64,000 bases of DNA. It comes from Ceratobasidium sp. AG-K (lineage: Eukaryota > Basidiomycota > Agaricomycetes > Cantharellales > Ceratobasidiaceae). The position numbers and the translations under genes were made by a program. The notes beneath the pieces are model-generated. The model searched no databases and was not told the DNA's origin. It saw nothing but the letters and a program-made list of their open reading frames with translations. The stretch is from positions 2,108,001 to 2,172,000 of the forward strand of contig JAWNGF010000005.1 in NCBI GenBank assembly GCA_037039685.1, in the 5' to 3' direction. This document shows, in pieces, positions 54,561 to 64,000 of this stretch; the stretch's first letter is position 1; every line of letters begins with the position of its first letter.

Positions 54561-54912
54561 TATTCAATACTGTAACGCATCCCCAACGGAGAATAACTAC
54601 TGGACGCGATGTAAAAGATCCATTGCTACGCTATAATTTTATGGGCTACAAAACTCTGAAATGAATGCTCGTATTATAATGATGAGCCTCTGCTAGCATG
54701 TGCGTCATCTTGCCCACTTTTGGTTTTGGCGATCATAGAAGTCGAAGTTGGTCCCTATGCCATGGTTGGCGATCATCGGATTATTTCCAATAACAATACC
54801 TCGTACGTAGCGCGGCTGACTCACATCAGCCATGTCACCCACTTGAACAAGCCCGCTTGGCCATGGCTGCAAAAGCGTCTCCTCGACGACCATAACGACG
54901 ACGCACAGCTCC
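54561..54912. other. upstream region of transcription factor gene 1
   Basis: About 350 nt between the hairpin and the ATG at 54913. It presumably holds the promoter and 5' UTR. No distinct element was identified. Confidence 0.3.
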
Positions 54913-57129
54913 ATGATTCGATCTCGAAACGGGTGCGCAACTTGCAAGAGGAGGTAAGCGCATGAGTTATCACTAATGGCGATATTTTATTCGCGATTTT
55001 AATAGGCACAAAAAATGTGATGAGACACATCCCGAATGCAAGCGTTGCATGAAGTCCGGTCAAGAATGCTATTATCCTCATTTGCAGATCCACAACAACC
55101 GGGGCATCACATTGGATCGACCAATTCGCCCTGCCCCCACAGTGACATGCCCGGTCTGGGATTCGGCTGCTGCCAGTAGCTCTGTAACGCCGACAACCAG
55201 GTCCTCCGGCTCACCACCATCGCTCGAACCCGGCCCGGCCCCTTCGATTCCTCTAGACCGATTTCAAGCTCTCTCATTTGACGTACCACGGGACCGGCTC
55301 CATGATGACCTGCTACCAACCTTTGCGTTTGACCCCAACTCCTCCTTTGATTTTTACCTGCCCAACGACGCGACTTGGCATTCATCATTGCAGCCGCCCA
55401 TAAACTGGAGCCAGCCCCACTATCGGTCTCGGCCCGTGCTATCAGCGACTGATCACACGGTGGTTTTGTCGTCAAGATCTTCTGTCTCAAATTCGGGCAA
55501 ACCTTATGCTTGGCCCGAGTCGCGCTCGGCAAATAACTTGACCGCGTCCATGACGGCAGGGCAAGCGAGTTTGTTCGAGGCCTTGTTTAGTCTCGGTGAT
55601 CTCCCACTTGGGACGGAATCCGGTTCTATTGTCTCAATACGGTCACCTCCAGGAAGCGTTATATCAAGTGATGAGGAGGACGAAGATGACCCTGAAGGTG
55701 TTCGACGCGCCATGTGCCGTGTTCCTGGGATGGATAGCAATGTCAGGACTAATGCATTAGCGTTTGTGTTGCAAAACTGTAAGTATTTACGCGATACCCG
55801 GATAATCTTTGAGATTGATGTCTTGCCAAGATGCTCGATGGTTTGCTGCTACAGTATTTGAGCCGCTGCGAATTATAGATCGGGCAAAACAAAATATCAT
55901 TCAACAATTTTCTGGCACAGACAACGACCGGGCAAGGGTAATCTTGATCGCCAACGCGTTCAGCACTTTGGGGAAATCACTGGAACTACGCTCGAAGAGT
56001 CTTTCAATCATTTCAGTGCTGAGAGCCAATGCACACCAGAGTTTTGAAGAATTCGAATCGACGGAACCTGAATTCGTGCGTCAAATGGACATGCAACGCG
56101 CCTCGCAGACACTGGAAAATATGATCGAGGTACGGATGTGCCCTGTGATTATGCTGCCTGTGTTTATGCCTGCATACCTAGATAATCCTCATCCATTTCT
56201 ACTCGAGCTCCTTGCCCGTTATATTTGGGCTGTTAGCGCACGCCGCTCCCATATTTCGACGTGCCTGTCCTGAACCTGCTGGTCAGCTCCCAAACCTGCC
56301 CCGGATCCTACTGGAAGCGTGCTTACATAGACGGTACTTTGCCGCCGTCGACGTTTCTCTCAGTGTTGTGGGCGCTCGTCCTATGTTCTTCCGATACGAC
56401 ACAACCTATCCACCTGGGTTTTATGATCGTGAATTCTCGGGCGAACGTGGGTTAGAGTGGGCGCACGGGATTCCGGACCAGTTTATCATCATATTTGCAT
56501 GGGTCAATGGGCTGATTGAGGATTTTACGGCGGGAGGTGTCAAGGTAGACGCAGAGTGTGTGGCCAAGGTAGAGCGGGAGGTGCGCAGTGGGATGGATGT
56601 GCATGATGTTGCCGAGTCGGATCCGGTGTTCCGAGTCGGGAGAACAGCGGTTAGGGAGTGTTGGAGGCACGCGGTGCTAATTTATCTTTACATGGTGGGT
56701 GTCCAACTTTGCTTCCGGTAGGATACTGAAAAGTGGCCAGGCGTTGTGCGGAGATAATGCTAGAGAACCCCGTGTACAGAAAGTATTCAAAAAGTTCATG
56801 CAACTGGTTCAACACACGAAATCCGGGCGTAAGCCCGATGCCTTTTTGTTCATTCCCATGATCGTGGTAAGTTGGAGATTTCGAATCTCCAGATTGTTTG
56901 GCTAAAGTACAGGCGTTAGGTTGGAGTTGTAGCGCTTAATGCACCTGATCGCGAGATTCTCAAACAGAGAATGATTGGAACTCGGGAATGCTCAATTCCT
57001 GGGATCGCGGGTAACAATTGCGTGCAGGCCCTGGAGGATTTGTGGGCGCAGATGGACCTGGAAGGCCGACCGGCCGTGTGGGCAGATTTCAGCGAGTCCT
57101 ACAAGCGAGTATTTGGTACACGGGGGTAG
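54913..57129 (+). CDS. Zn2Cys6 transcription factor, paralogue 1
   Basis: Nuclear DNA-binding regulator. Exon 1 (54913-54953) encodes MIRSRNGCATCKRR; a 52-nt intron (54954-55005) splits the zinc cluster and exon 2 continues HKKCDETHPECKRCMKSGQEC, giving a perfect C-x2-C-x6-C-x6-C-x2-C-x6-C cluster. A long Ser/Pro-rich linker follows, then GQASLFEALFSLGD and the regulatory domain of the fungal-specific transcription factor class: YARWFAATVFEPLRIIDRAK (across an intron), MFFRYDTTYPPGFYDREF, EWAHGIPDQFIIIFAWVNGL. The last exon ends ADFSESYKRVFGTRG with TAG at 57127-57129. At least six introns. Target genes unknown. Tandem partner of the gene at 57538. Confidence 0.87.
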
Positions 57130-57537
57130 ATGATCCTGTCATGGATGTTTCTTGGCGTGCCTTTCTGGGGTAATTGTGGTTTGTCCGCTTTCTTGTCCGT
57201 GTAACTGTAGCGCAGGTCCGAGTTATCGCTTTGTATGTCATGTATAACTAATGTGCTTATTTGAGAGTTGCTTTTCTGCGGGAATGGTACCAGCCTGCTT
57301 ATTTTCGCGGCCACCGACCTGTCAGTCGGCAACCGAGCGGAAGGTCGGAATCGGGTGAATGACGTGGAATTTCAAATGTGCGAACGATTCAATCTCCGGA
57401 CTTGATTGGTCCTGGGGTGTTTGAGATCTGACGGCCACCTTGAGAGTAAATTCCGTGACGAGAGCGTGAGTACGAGTTAAAGCATAGAACATCACTCGCA
57501 TAACATTCAATTGATTTACTCAGATATTTTGCGGCTT
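57130..57537. other. spacer between the two transcription factor genes
   Basis: 408 nt containing the 3' flank of paralogue 1 and the promoter of paralogue 2. Nothing more specific was recognised. Confidence 0.35.
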
Positions 57538-59885
57538 ATGCCCCTTCGCTCGGGAAACAGATGTACCACTTGCAACGACCAGTGAGTCCAACGTTCTACA
57601 CACCCGAATATCGCCTTGACTCTGTGAAAGGCGCCATGATCCCAACTCGACACACTCGGAATGCAAGCATTGTACGAGACATGTAGATGGCGTTGTAACA
57701 CGGCCAATTATGCCCACTCTTCTCTATCATCCAACTGATTTGTCATGGGCTCCTGCGACACCGATAACCGCGTTCTCTGGATCCCCGTCAATGTTGGAGT
57801 CTCTGGCGATCTCATCAGCCTTGACCATACCGCCAATCACCCCGAACAACCACTCTGATATGTTCGCTGCTCAGTTAGAAGGATTACCCGATCAACGACA
57901 ACCAAGCCTTTCATTGCCGCAAGACGTGTTCTCCTCCGTCGACCTTTTTGACTTTTCTCTCCCAGTCGACCCCACTTGGCATGTCTCTCTCCAGCTCCCC
58001 GCACCTTCAACCCGGTCCACCTCCCCTCCACCCCTTAGCAACACTAAGCTCGCACATGACAACCAGACGGGAGTAATAAACGGGACTTCTTCAGGCGCAA
58101 TCAGCACCACGATCTCTCCGAAGCGCCATCTGAACCAGCAACCCTCGGTTTCGGCGGCTCAATCTTCGACAAGTAAGCCATACTCTCGACCAACCCAAGT
58201 CGAGAAACGCGGGTCTCATGACTCCGACTCCACCGAGCACATGACCTCGGGACAAGCTAGCCTATTTCAGGCGCTTCTCAGTCTGGCTGGCCCTGAGGAG
58301 AAGGTGGCCGTTTCCAAGCCGAGTTCTTCAGCTGTAGTTCGCGCGTCACCACAGAGCCGCGAGTCTGCATGGCAGTCCCCACGTAGCGACGAGACGACTG
58401 ATGACGAGAGCGATGAGGAAGTGGATCCGGAAGGTGTTGAGAAAGCCTTGTGTACTGCCCCTCGAATGGATGGCAATGTACAAAGTAATACCTTGGCGTT
58501 CGTGTTGGGGTGTTGTGAGTTGTATCCCAAATTATTGTAACCTTTGGACTTACTGACCACCTATGTCTAGACGCTAGATGGTTCAACCTCACTATGTTTG
58601 ACCCATTACGAATAATTGGTCAGGCTAAGCAGAATATTATCGACCAATTTTCCAACTCAGAACCCGACCGGACGCGGATTATTCTCGTTGCAAACGCTTT
58701 TCATGCGATGGAACGAACCGCGGACCTGAGCTCGAGGGGTGTATCTCTTGTTTCAGTGCTGAGGACGGGTGTCCACGAGACCATTGCACAGTTCAATGCG
58801 AGCCAGCCTTCGCCCTTGCGTGACTTGGACATCCAATACGCCCAAATCACGTTGAAAAACATGCTCGAGGTGAGACCATCTCCTTGTTCGCCGAGTTATC
58901 CATACCCACCCTACCCATGTCGCAGGTGATTGTAATCCATTTCTACTGCAGCCCCCTCTCGGTCATATTTGGCCTGATGCAGCACGCCGCCCCAGTATTC
59001 CGGCGTGCCTGCTCGGAACCGCTCGACCAGCTCCCGAACTTACCCAGCATCCTCCTCGCACCCGAACTTCCCAAACGCTACTTTGCCGCGATCGACGTCG
59101 GGCTCTCGGTCCTCTCTGCTCGCCCCATGTTTTTCCGCTACGACGTGACCTACCCGCGCGATTTCTTCAATAAGACCCTGCCGGTTGACTATGGGGTTGA
59201 ATGGTTGCATGGGATACCAGACCGCTTCGTGGTAATATTTGCGTGGATCAATGCTCTCGGGGAGGACTATGGAACGAACGTAGACCTGGATGTTATTGCG
59301 GATATTGAGGATCAAATTACGAACGCGCAGTTGAGTGTCAACTGTAAGGATCCGTCACTGCGGCTTAGGAGGATGGCCGTGCAAGAGTGTTGGAGACAAG
59401 CCTCGTTGATATTTCTCTACCTTGTGAGTCGCATTCTGCTCAGTCGAGTTTCCGTTTTTTTCATTGACCATTGGGCTAGAAATTGTGCGGGGTAAACGTC
59501 AAAGATCCTCGTGTAGTTCAGGCTTTCCGAAGGTTTATGAGCATCGAAGGGAGCATCAAATCGGGTCGTCACCCGGACGCATTCATGTTCATACCGATGA
59601 TTCTCGTGCGTCCCCTAACACCCTCTTTGACGTCGAACATACCTACTGATGCTATTATCGCCCGTTTTTTGCACATTTCAGAGCGGAGTAGTGGCGTGCA
59701 AGAAATCTGATCGGGAGAAGGTCCAGCGACGGATGCTGGGCACCCGAGAGTGCTCCATCTCAGGGATAGTGGGAAACGGTCATGTGCGGGTGTTGCAGGA
59801 CTTGTGGATGCGGATGGATAAACTGCAAAGGGTGGCGACGTGGAATGATTTTAGAGCGTCAAATGAACGAGTAATTGGCGTATAA
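57538..59885 (+). CDS. Zn2Cys6-type transcription factor, paralogue 2, zinc cluster degenerate
   Basis: Tandem paralogue of the preceding gene with the same intron positions. Exon 1 starts MPLRSGNRCTTCNDQ; after a short intron the reading is RHDPNSTHSECKHCTRHVDGV. Compared with paralogue 1, the third Cys of the cluster is lost in a changed segment (KKCDE to DPNS) and the sixth Cys is replaced by Val. The regulatory half is well preserved: MTSGQASLFQALLSLAGPEE, YARWFNLTMFDPLRIIGQAK, MFFRYDVTYPRDFF, EWLHGIPDRFVVIFAWINAL. It ends at TAA 59883-59885. Either it has lost zinc-dependent DNA binding and acts as a partner or competitor of paralogue 1, or it is an early pseudogene. No stop or frameshift was seen in the regulatory half. 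Confidence 0.82.
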
Positions 59886-61265
59886 GCTGAGGAATAGGCT
59901 TGCCTATCGGACGATGGGACTTGTAGCGGGCGAAAGTTGGGCTTCCGGCAGGGGAAGTGCAATGGGTATTATTTATCTGGTTTTATCTTATCTTATCTCA
60001 TCTGTAGCATCTAACCTGCTGTAACTGTTAGTGTAACGTCCTGGACGCTTTGTCACATGGACTTGTTTCGGATAAATTTATCTGCCGAAGTTTCTTAGGT
60101 GTGATCCTTGATGCGGACTAGGTATCCCCAGTCGTATCATAAATTCTGTTTAACAGGTTCGAGGTCGCTTACTGCAAGCTGTAACGACACTATAAACCTC
60201 CTGCTTTTCAAGTTAAATACTAGTACTAGATAATCATGCAAGCTCGACGTCGATCACAAAGCATAGTTCTTAAGGTTGCGATTGCAATGCAGTGTGGGTT
60301 CCACGGTTAGTTGCTGTCAGAGAGGTACCAGAGACCCACACCGCAGTCGAACGCTGCAAGAAAATCTACTCTATAGTCTGGCTAAGCATTACAGTAACCA
60401 ACGCGTCCTATCCCTACGGGCTGCTGCATTCGTATATTGTTCGCTTCGGGCTGTCTCCTTCACCTCGTATGTTAACCACCTGGAGCAAAGAAGTCGGGTG
60501 TATGCGGGGGACTCATCGTAAAAATTGATCAGGATCCAGGAGCCGCCAACTTGTCTTCATTTGTAGACAGGCTAAATAACGAGGAGCACACCGCATGATG
60601 CTTGCGTGATCCACCCGCCCATGTGGTTAGTGTGCAACGATATCTCCTCAACGCTCAGGTTTGTCCCATTGTTTCCACCCGTTAGGGCTAAACGCGAGAT
60701 AAACGCAGGCGGGATGATACGGATGTGTATCGTCGCACGATGTCGAAGATAGATTGACGTCAGATTGTTTCCTCCCGTTGGCCAACCCCGACAATATTCT
60801 GGCCCAACAACATCAAGCCCGTCGGGTATTATTTCATATCACTCCCGAAAATACCTGAATAATCAAAATTATACATGTGATAATTGACGCGGTTTTCTTC
60901 CAACGCACACGGACGGCCTACTCCCCTACGAAGCTTTTTTGTTGGTTACCCGGGGGTTGTCCGAACCAAGGAAGCGAATTCACTCTTTGGTTACTTGCCC
61001 ACAATTTCCTCCATAAAGTAAGAGCCGTTTGCACGACTTATGTCTACCAGGAACTATGTTGCCATATACGTTCAATCAGTCCAATACACCCATCACAGTC
61101 AGAGACAAAGCAAGGCCCAGTGATAGTTCTTGAAGTTCCGAAGCCTGCAAACGTGGGTCTACATTTAGATTTGACAGAGTAGAGCGATTCCGTGATAATA
61201 CGTTTACACGAATGCTAATATTGTGACCTGCGTTTACAGCCCTACTAAGCTCCGCCAGTTCACTT
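59886..61265. other. region without recognised gene
   Basis: No gene could be supported. A cluster of TTATCT words (59973-59999) gives several AGATAA sites on the minus strand, the core recognised by GATA factors; its meaning is unknown. Confidence 0.35.
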
Positions 61266-61510
61266 CTATGGATCACAAATCCCGATGGGGAAACCGCTGC
61301 ACGAATCGCTGCAACACCTTTCGTCTTCAATGCAAACCTAGCGAATCAAGTCAAGGGCCCATCGAATTACAGGCAAGTGTACTTGTGGCGTACCTCGCCT
61401 GCTGGAAGACACTGGGGATGGTTCTGGGGCTGCGCAAGAGGTGTAGGAGAGGCCGCAACGTTGGAAATCGAGGCAAAGAAAAGAACGACGAGTGCGGTGA
61501 GATATCGCAT
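61266..61510 (-). CDS. small secreted cysteine-knot-like protein (62 aa)
   Basis: Exon 1 (61394-61510) and exon 2 (61266-61337) are joined across a 56-nt intron (donor GTACGC, acceptor CGCTAG). The protein starts MRYLTALVVLFFASISNVAA, a clear signal peptide with likely cleavage after Ala19 or Ala20, followed by a short Pro-rich stretch. The mature part has six cysteines: Cys34, 41, 47, 48, 52 and 60, spacing C-x6-C-x5-CC-x3-C-x7-C, the order typical of inhibitor cystine knot peptides. It ends GICDP and TAG. Small secreted Cys-rich proteins of plant-associated fungi are often effectors; the role here is inference only. Without splicing the frame would stop after 47 codons with only three cysteines. 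Confidence 0.62.
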
Positions 61511-61596
61511 CCTCGTTTCCGGTAGAGTGTGGGTATTGAAAGATTTGTACAAGGAGTTAGGGATGGCGGATGGCGGATGGGATGAGCTCAGAGCAG

Positions 61597-61604
61597 TATT
61601 TATA
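61597..61604 (-). promoter_or_regulatory. TATA box of the small secreted protein gene
   Basis: TATAAATA on the minus strand, about 87 nt upstream of the start codon, consistent with a short 5' UTR and strong promoter. Confidence 0.5.
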
Positions 61605-63147
61605 CTCAGACTTACTATGTCCCTCCACTCCATAATCGCTTTCATTATGTATTTCTAATAATTCTAAGTCGTCAATGACACGAACCGAGGCAAATGTGCG
61701 GCGGAGGAAGTAAGGCTATGCCTCATCCCGAGACAAGTTAGATTAAAAATGTGAAATACCACGATTGATAGTTCCCCCAACACTCTCGAAAATGACGTCA
61801 AGAGCGACTTGTCGAAGCGGTTTCAATAGGAACCTACTCTCGTCCCAATTCATCGATAGTTAATGAATAGGAGACTGGCGGAAATAATAGAATCAACCTG
61901 GTGTCTGCAATGAGAACTGGGTTTACGTCGGTGGCGCAGTCAGCTGGCTCACTATGCGTGTAATTCCACGCGAATGCGTACAAATGACCCGAATTCGCTA
62001 CCTAATTGCTAAATGGGTCTCCAGTGGAACGCCACCAAATCGGAACAAGAAGCCTCGGCCTACACGCGCATCAATCGCTCGACCACTCAACCTGATTCTC
62101 CCAACGTCGTTTCGCAGCGCTGCAAACCACGTCCCTAGTTGTGTGCGCCTGAAGCCCCGTATTGCAATATCGTTTTTCACCTGCATCACTTTTTGATTAA
62201 TCAGTTGGGTATATGCACTGTGATTTTGCGGGCCGGCGGGCCGGTGTCCGAGATGGTTCGCCTGGAACAGGCGGCGACTACGAGTATATAGGATCGGTGC
62301 GTGAGCGGTGAGACGATTCTCACTTCGCGCCCCTGTGATCGACGACTGGCTTGGGGAACGTTATCTGACTAGTGGCCTCTGGATTGCTCCATATTTGGCT
62401 CACTCGACAACTCATAATTAATGTTCGGCTGTTATTCTCGGTTGAATAATCGGCACCTTCAGCTCTAGTTACAGTAGTCGACCGGTATCTGGATGGTAGC
62501 TTAGTTCTTGCTTAATGTCGCTCCTGTCCCCCAATATCCCTCGTCGACTAATATTTTTGTGTGTGGGTAACGATGAGGCCGACACTCGAGGTAGTCCGAA
62601 ACTGTCGAGATAACGACGGGTGTGCTAGTCACGGGCGGCAATATTCGGCTGAGCTAGCGTGGGATGGATGCGGGGAACCACTGGAGTTGGCGAGGAAACC
62701 GAGGCGTTGGCAGTGCAACGGCCGATTTTGGCCGCCTGGCCTACTAGGTTTTGCTGTCGAGCACAGACCAACCTACGAAACCGACCTCGGAGGACTTCTA
62801 ATTAGCTCTCTCGAGGCTTATCAGACTCGTGCGAAGACGGCTCGACTTGGTTCTCATGTGTTGGCGCCGAAGTGGAGAGAAATTTAAATCGGGCGAAGGG
62901 TCATGACATCATCACGGACCCTGATGAACGACGCGGTCGTTTGCATCCGATTTTCGCACGAATTTTCGTCCAGCAGCCGACTCAATCGCTCTCTTAAATC
63001 CGCCAAGGCGGACTTGGCTTTAACCCTCCAGGCCTAATTCACACAGGTGCGGATTAATCGCACCTAGAATCACACGCTAAAGCCGCGGTGCTGACTCGAC
63101 CAGTTCAGTCTTAAACCCTCGTTGCCCGACGGTTTTCTCGCACCAAC
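61605..63147. other. region without recognised gene
   Basis: It lies between the promoter of the small secreted protein gene and the start of the NADH dehydrogenase gene, which are divergently arranged. The open frames at 61954-62196 and 62561-62887 show no known domain and no convincing splice context. Confidence 0.35.
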
Positions 63148-64000
63148 ATGATGCACATTCCTCGAGGTGAGTAATCAGGCCTTTTGTAATCTGGATTAGA
63201 ACTTGGCTGAGACTTGGCTCAGCTGCGTCGCTTGCCAGACGCCAGATTCCGCGACTAGCAGTCCCGCGTCGTATCCCGCATGCACCCCTCCTAGTACCTA
63301 CACGCACATTTGCAACTCCGACTTCCCAGGTTCCCCCCAACCCTACGCCTGCTGCTCCCGAGTCGACTACTCAAGCGGCCCCGATTATTATTGTTAAACC
63401 TCTCTCGCGCTGGCGTTCATTTCTCCAGACTCTTGGACGTGTTACGCTCGTCTCTCTTTTGACTGCGACTGGAATTTTCATTTACGTGACGCAAAAAGAC
63501 CGTCATCCAGGCGACCAAAAACCGTTTGATCCCGAAAAGAAAACAATTGTTATCTTGGGTTCAGGATGGGGTGCTACGAGTATGCTCAAGGTACGCTAGG
63601 CGTCTGTTTCTTAATCAGAGCTAAATGCAAACTTGGACAGGCCCTGGATACCGAAGACTACAACGTAGTAGTCATTTCTCCCCGGAATTACTTCCTTTTC
63701 ACTCCGCTCTTGCCCTCTGTCGCCATTGGAACTCTCGACTCGCGCAGCATTATTCAACCTACGCGCTACATTACCCGTCACAAGTCGCGTCGTGTGTATG
63801 TTTACGAGGCAGAGGCCCAATCGGTTGACGTGAGTTATCTCTTCGGTCGACTTCGGAGCGTCACGTGCCTAACTGTCCCTCGTTCTTCCTATCATTTGCC
63901 CTGATCGTCATTGGTCAAAACCTAAATTCAGCCGATCAACAAGACGGTCACGTTCGAGGATAACTCGCCCATTAAGGGCGGAATTAGCTCGACGACGATT
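63148..64000 (+). CDS. type II (alternative) NADH:ubiquinone oxidoreductase, 5' part
   Basis: Rotenone-insensitive, single-polypeptide flavoenzyme passing electrons from NADH to ubiquinone at the mitochondrial inner membrane. The short first exon (MMHIPR) is joined by a 56-nt intron to [17 protein letters not shown], an Arg-rich mitochondrial presequence. A Pro/Thr-rich linker, a membrane segment ([19 protein letters not shown]) and the first dinucleotide-binding motif [13 protein letters not shown] follow. After another intron comes [20 protein letters not shown], the strongest family signature, then [20 protein letters not shown]. The phase of the first intron fixes the ATG at 63148. The gene runs off the right edge; the catalytic C-terminal half is not in the window. 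The membrane helix after the presequence suggests the external (intermembrane-space) type. Confidence 0.9.

Noticed and set aside
61920..62000. GTGGCGCAGTCAGCTGG resembling a tRNA A box
   Set aside because: No B box or stem pairing follows at tRNA distance.

Overview
The window is fungal nuclear DNA. Coding exons are broken by many 50-80 nt GT-AG introns with CTNAY-type branch sites. Gene content points to a basidiomycete: type II NADH dehydrogenase, eIF3 subunit L, a TKL-type kinase, paired Zn2Cys6 regulators, a cytochrome P450 remnant and chromodomain Ty3/gypsy retrotransposons. The wording of the kinase, P450 and regulator families resembles Rhizoctonia/Ceratobasidiaceae (Agaricomycetes); that placement is inference from remembered family style, not from a search.

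Layout. 1-2122: nothing recognisable. 2123-4602 (-): eIF3 subunit L. 5456-7023: a TA-flanked Tc1/mariner element with 219-bp inverted repeats and a dead transposase. 8166-9933 (-): a TKL protein kinase with intact catalytic motifs. Upstream of it on the same strand, first at 10016-11094 and again at 47128-49115, lies a chain of acceptor / 3-nt exon / donor units plus a few 18- and 36-nt exons, all multiples of three and all compatible with phase 0. Part of the chain is a 112-bp tandem repeat, each unit being one 109-nt intron plus one 3-nt exon. One such intron has been blown up to about 36 kb by retrotransposons.

11137-18081 is a young Ty3/gypsy chromovirus (E1: 415-bp LTRs with one difference, TSD GAGCA, intact gag and pol, two extra ORFs before gag). 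18135-47103 is an old degenerate element (A) of a second family, into which three relatives inserted: B (19074-26297), C (27945-35177) and D (36931-44157), each with a perfect 5-bp duplication. This family carries a third ORF (ORF3), exactly 765 nt in all four copies, overlapping the 3' end of pol. Both families show Tf1-like self-priming geometry: a 12-nt primer site 2 nt inside the 5' LTR is complementary to an LTR segment 33 nt downstream of the TATA box. Most inactivating changes in all mobile elements here are CGA to TGA or other CpG transitions.

49116-64000: a fold-back element (50255-51610), a P450 remnant (+), two small palindromic MITE-like elements, two tandem paralogous transcription factor genes (54913-57129 and 57538-59885, the second with a broken zinc cluster), a small secreted cysteine-knot-like protein (61266-61510, -), and the 5' part of an alternative NADH dehydrogenase gene running off the right edge.

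Best candidates for something undescribed: the 3-nt microexon chain feeding a kinase, and the ORF3 protein of the nested retrotransposon family.
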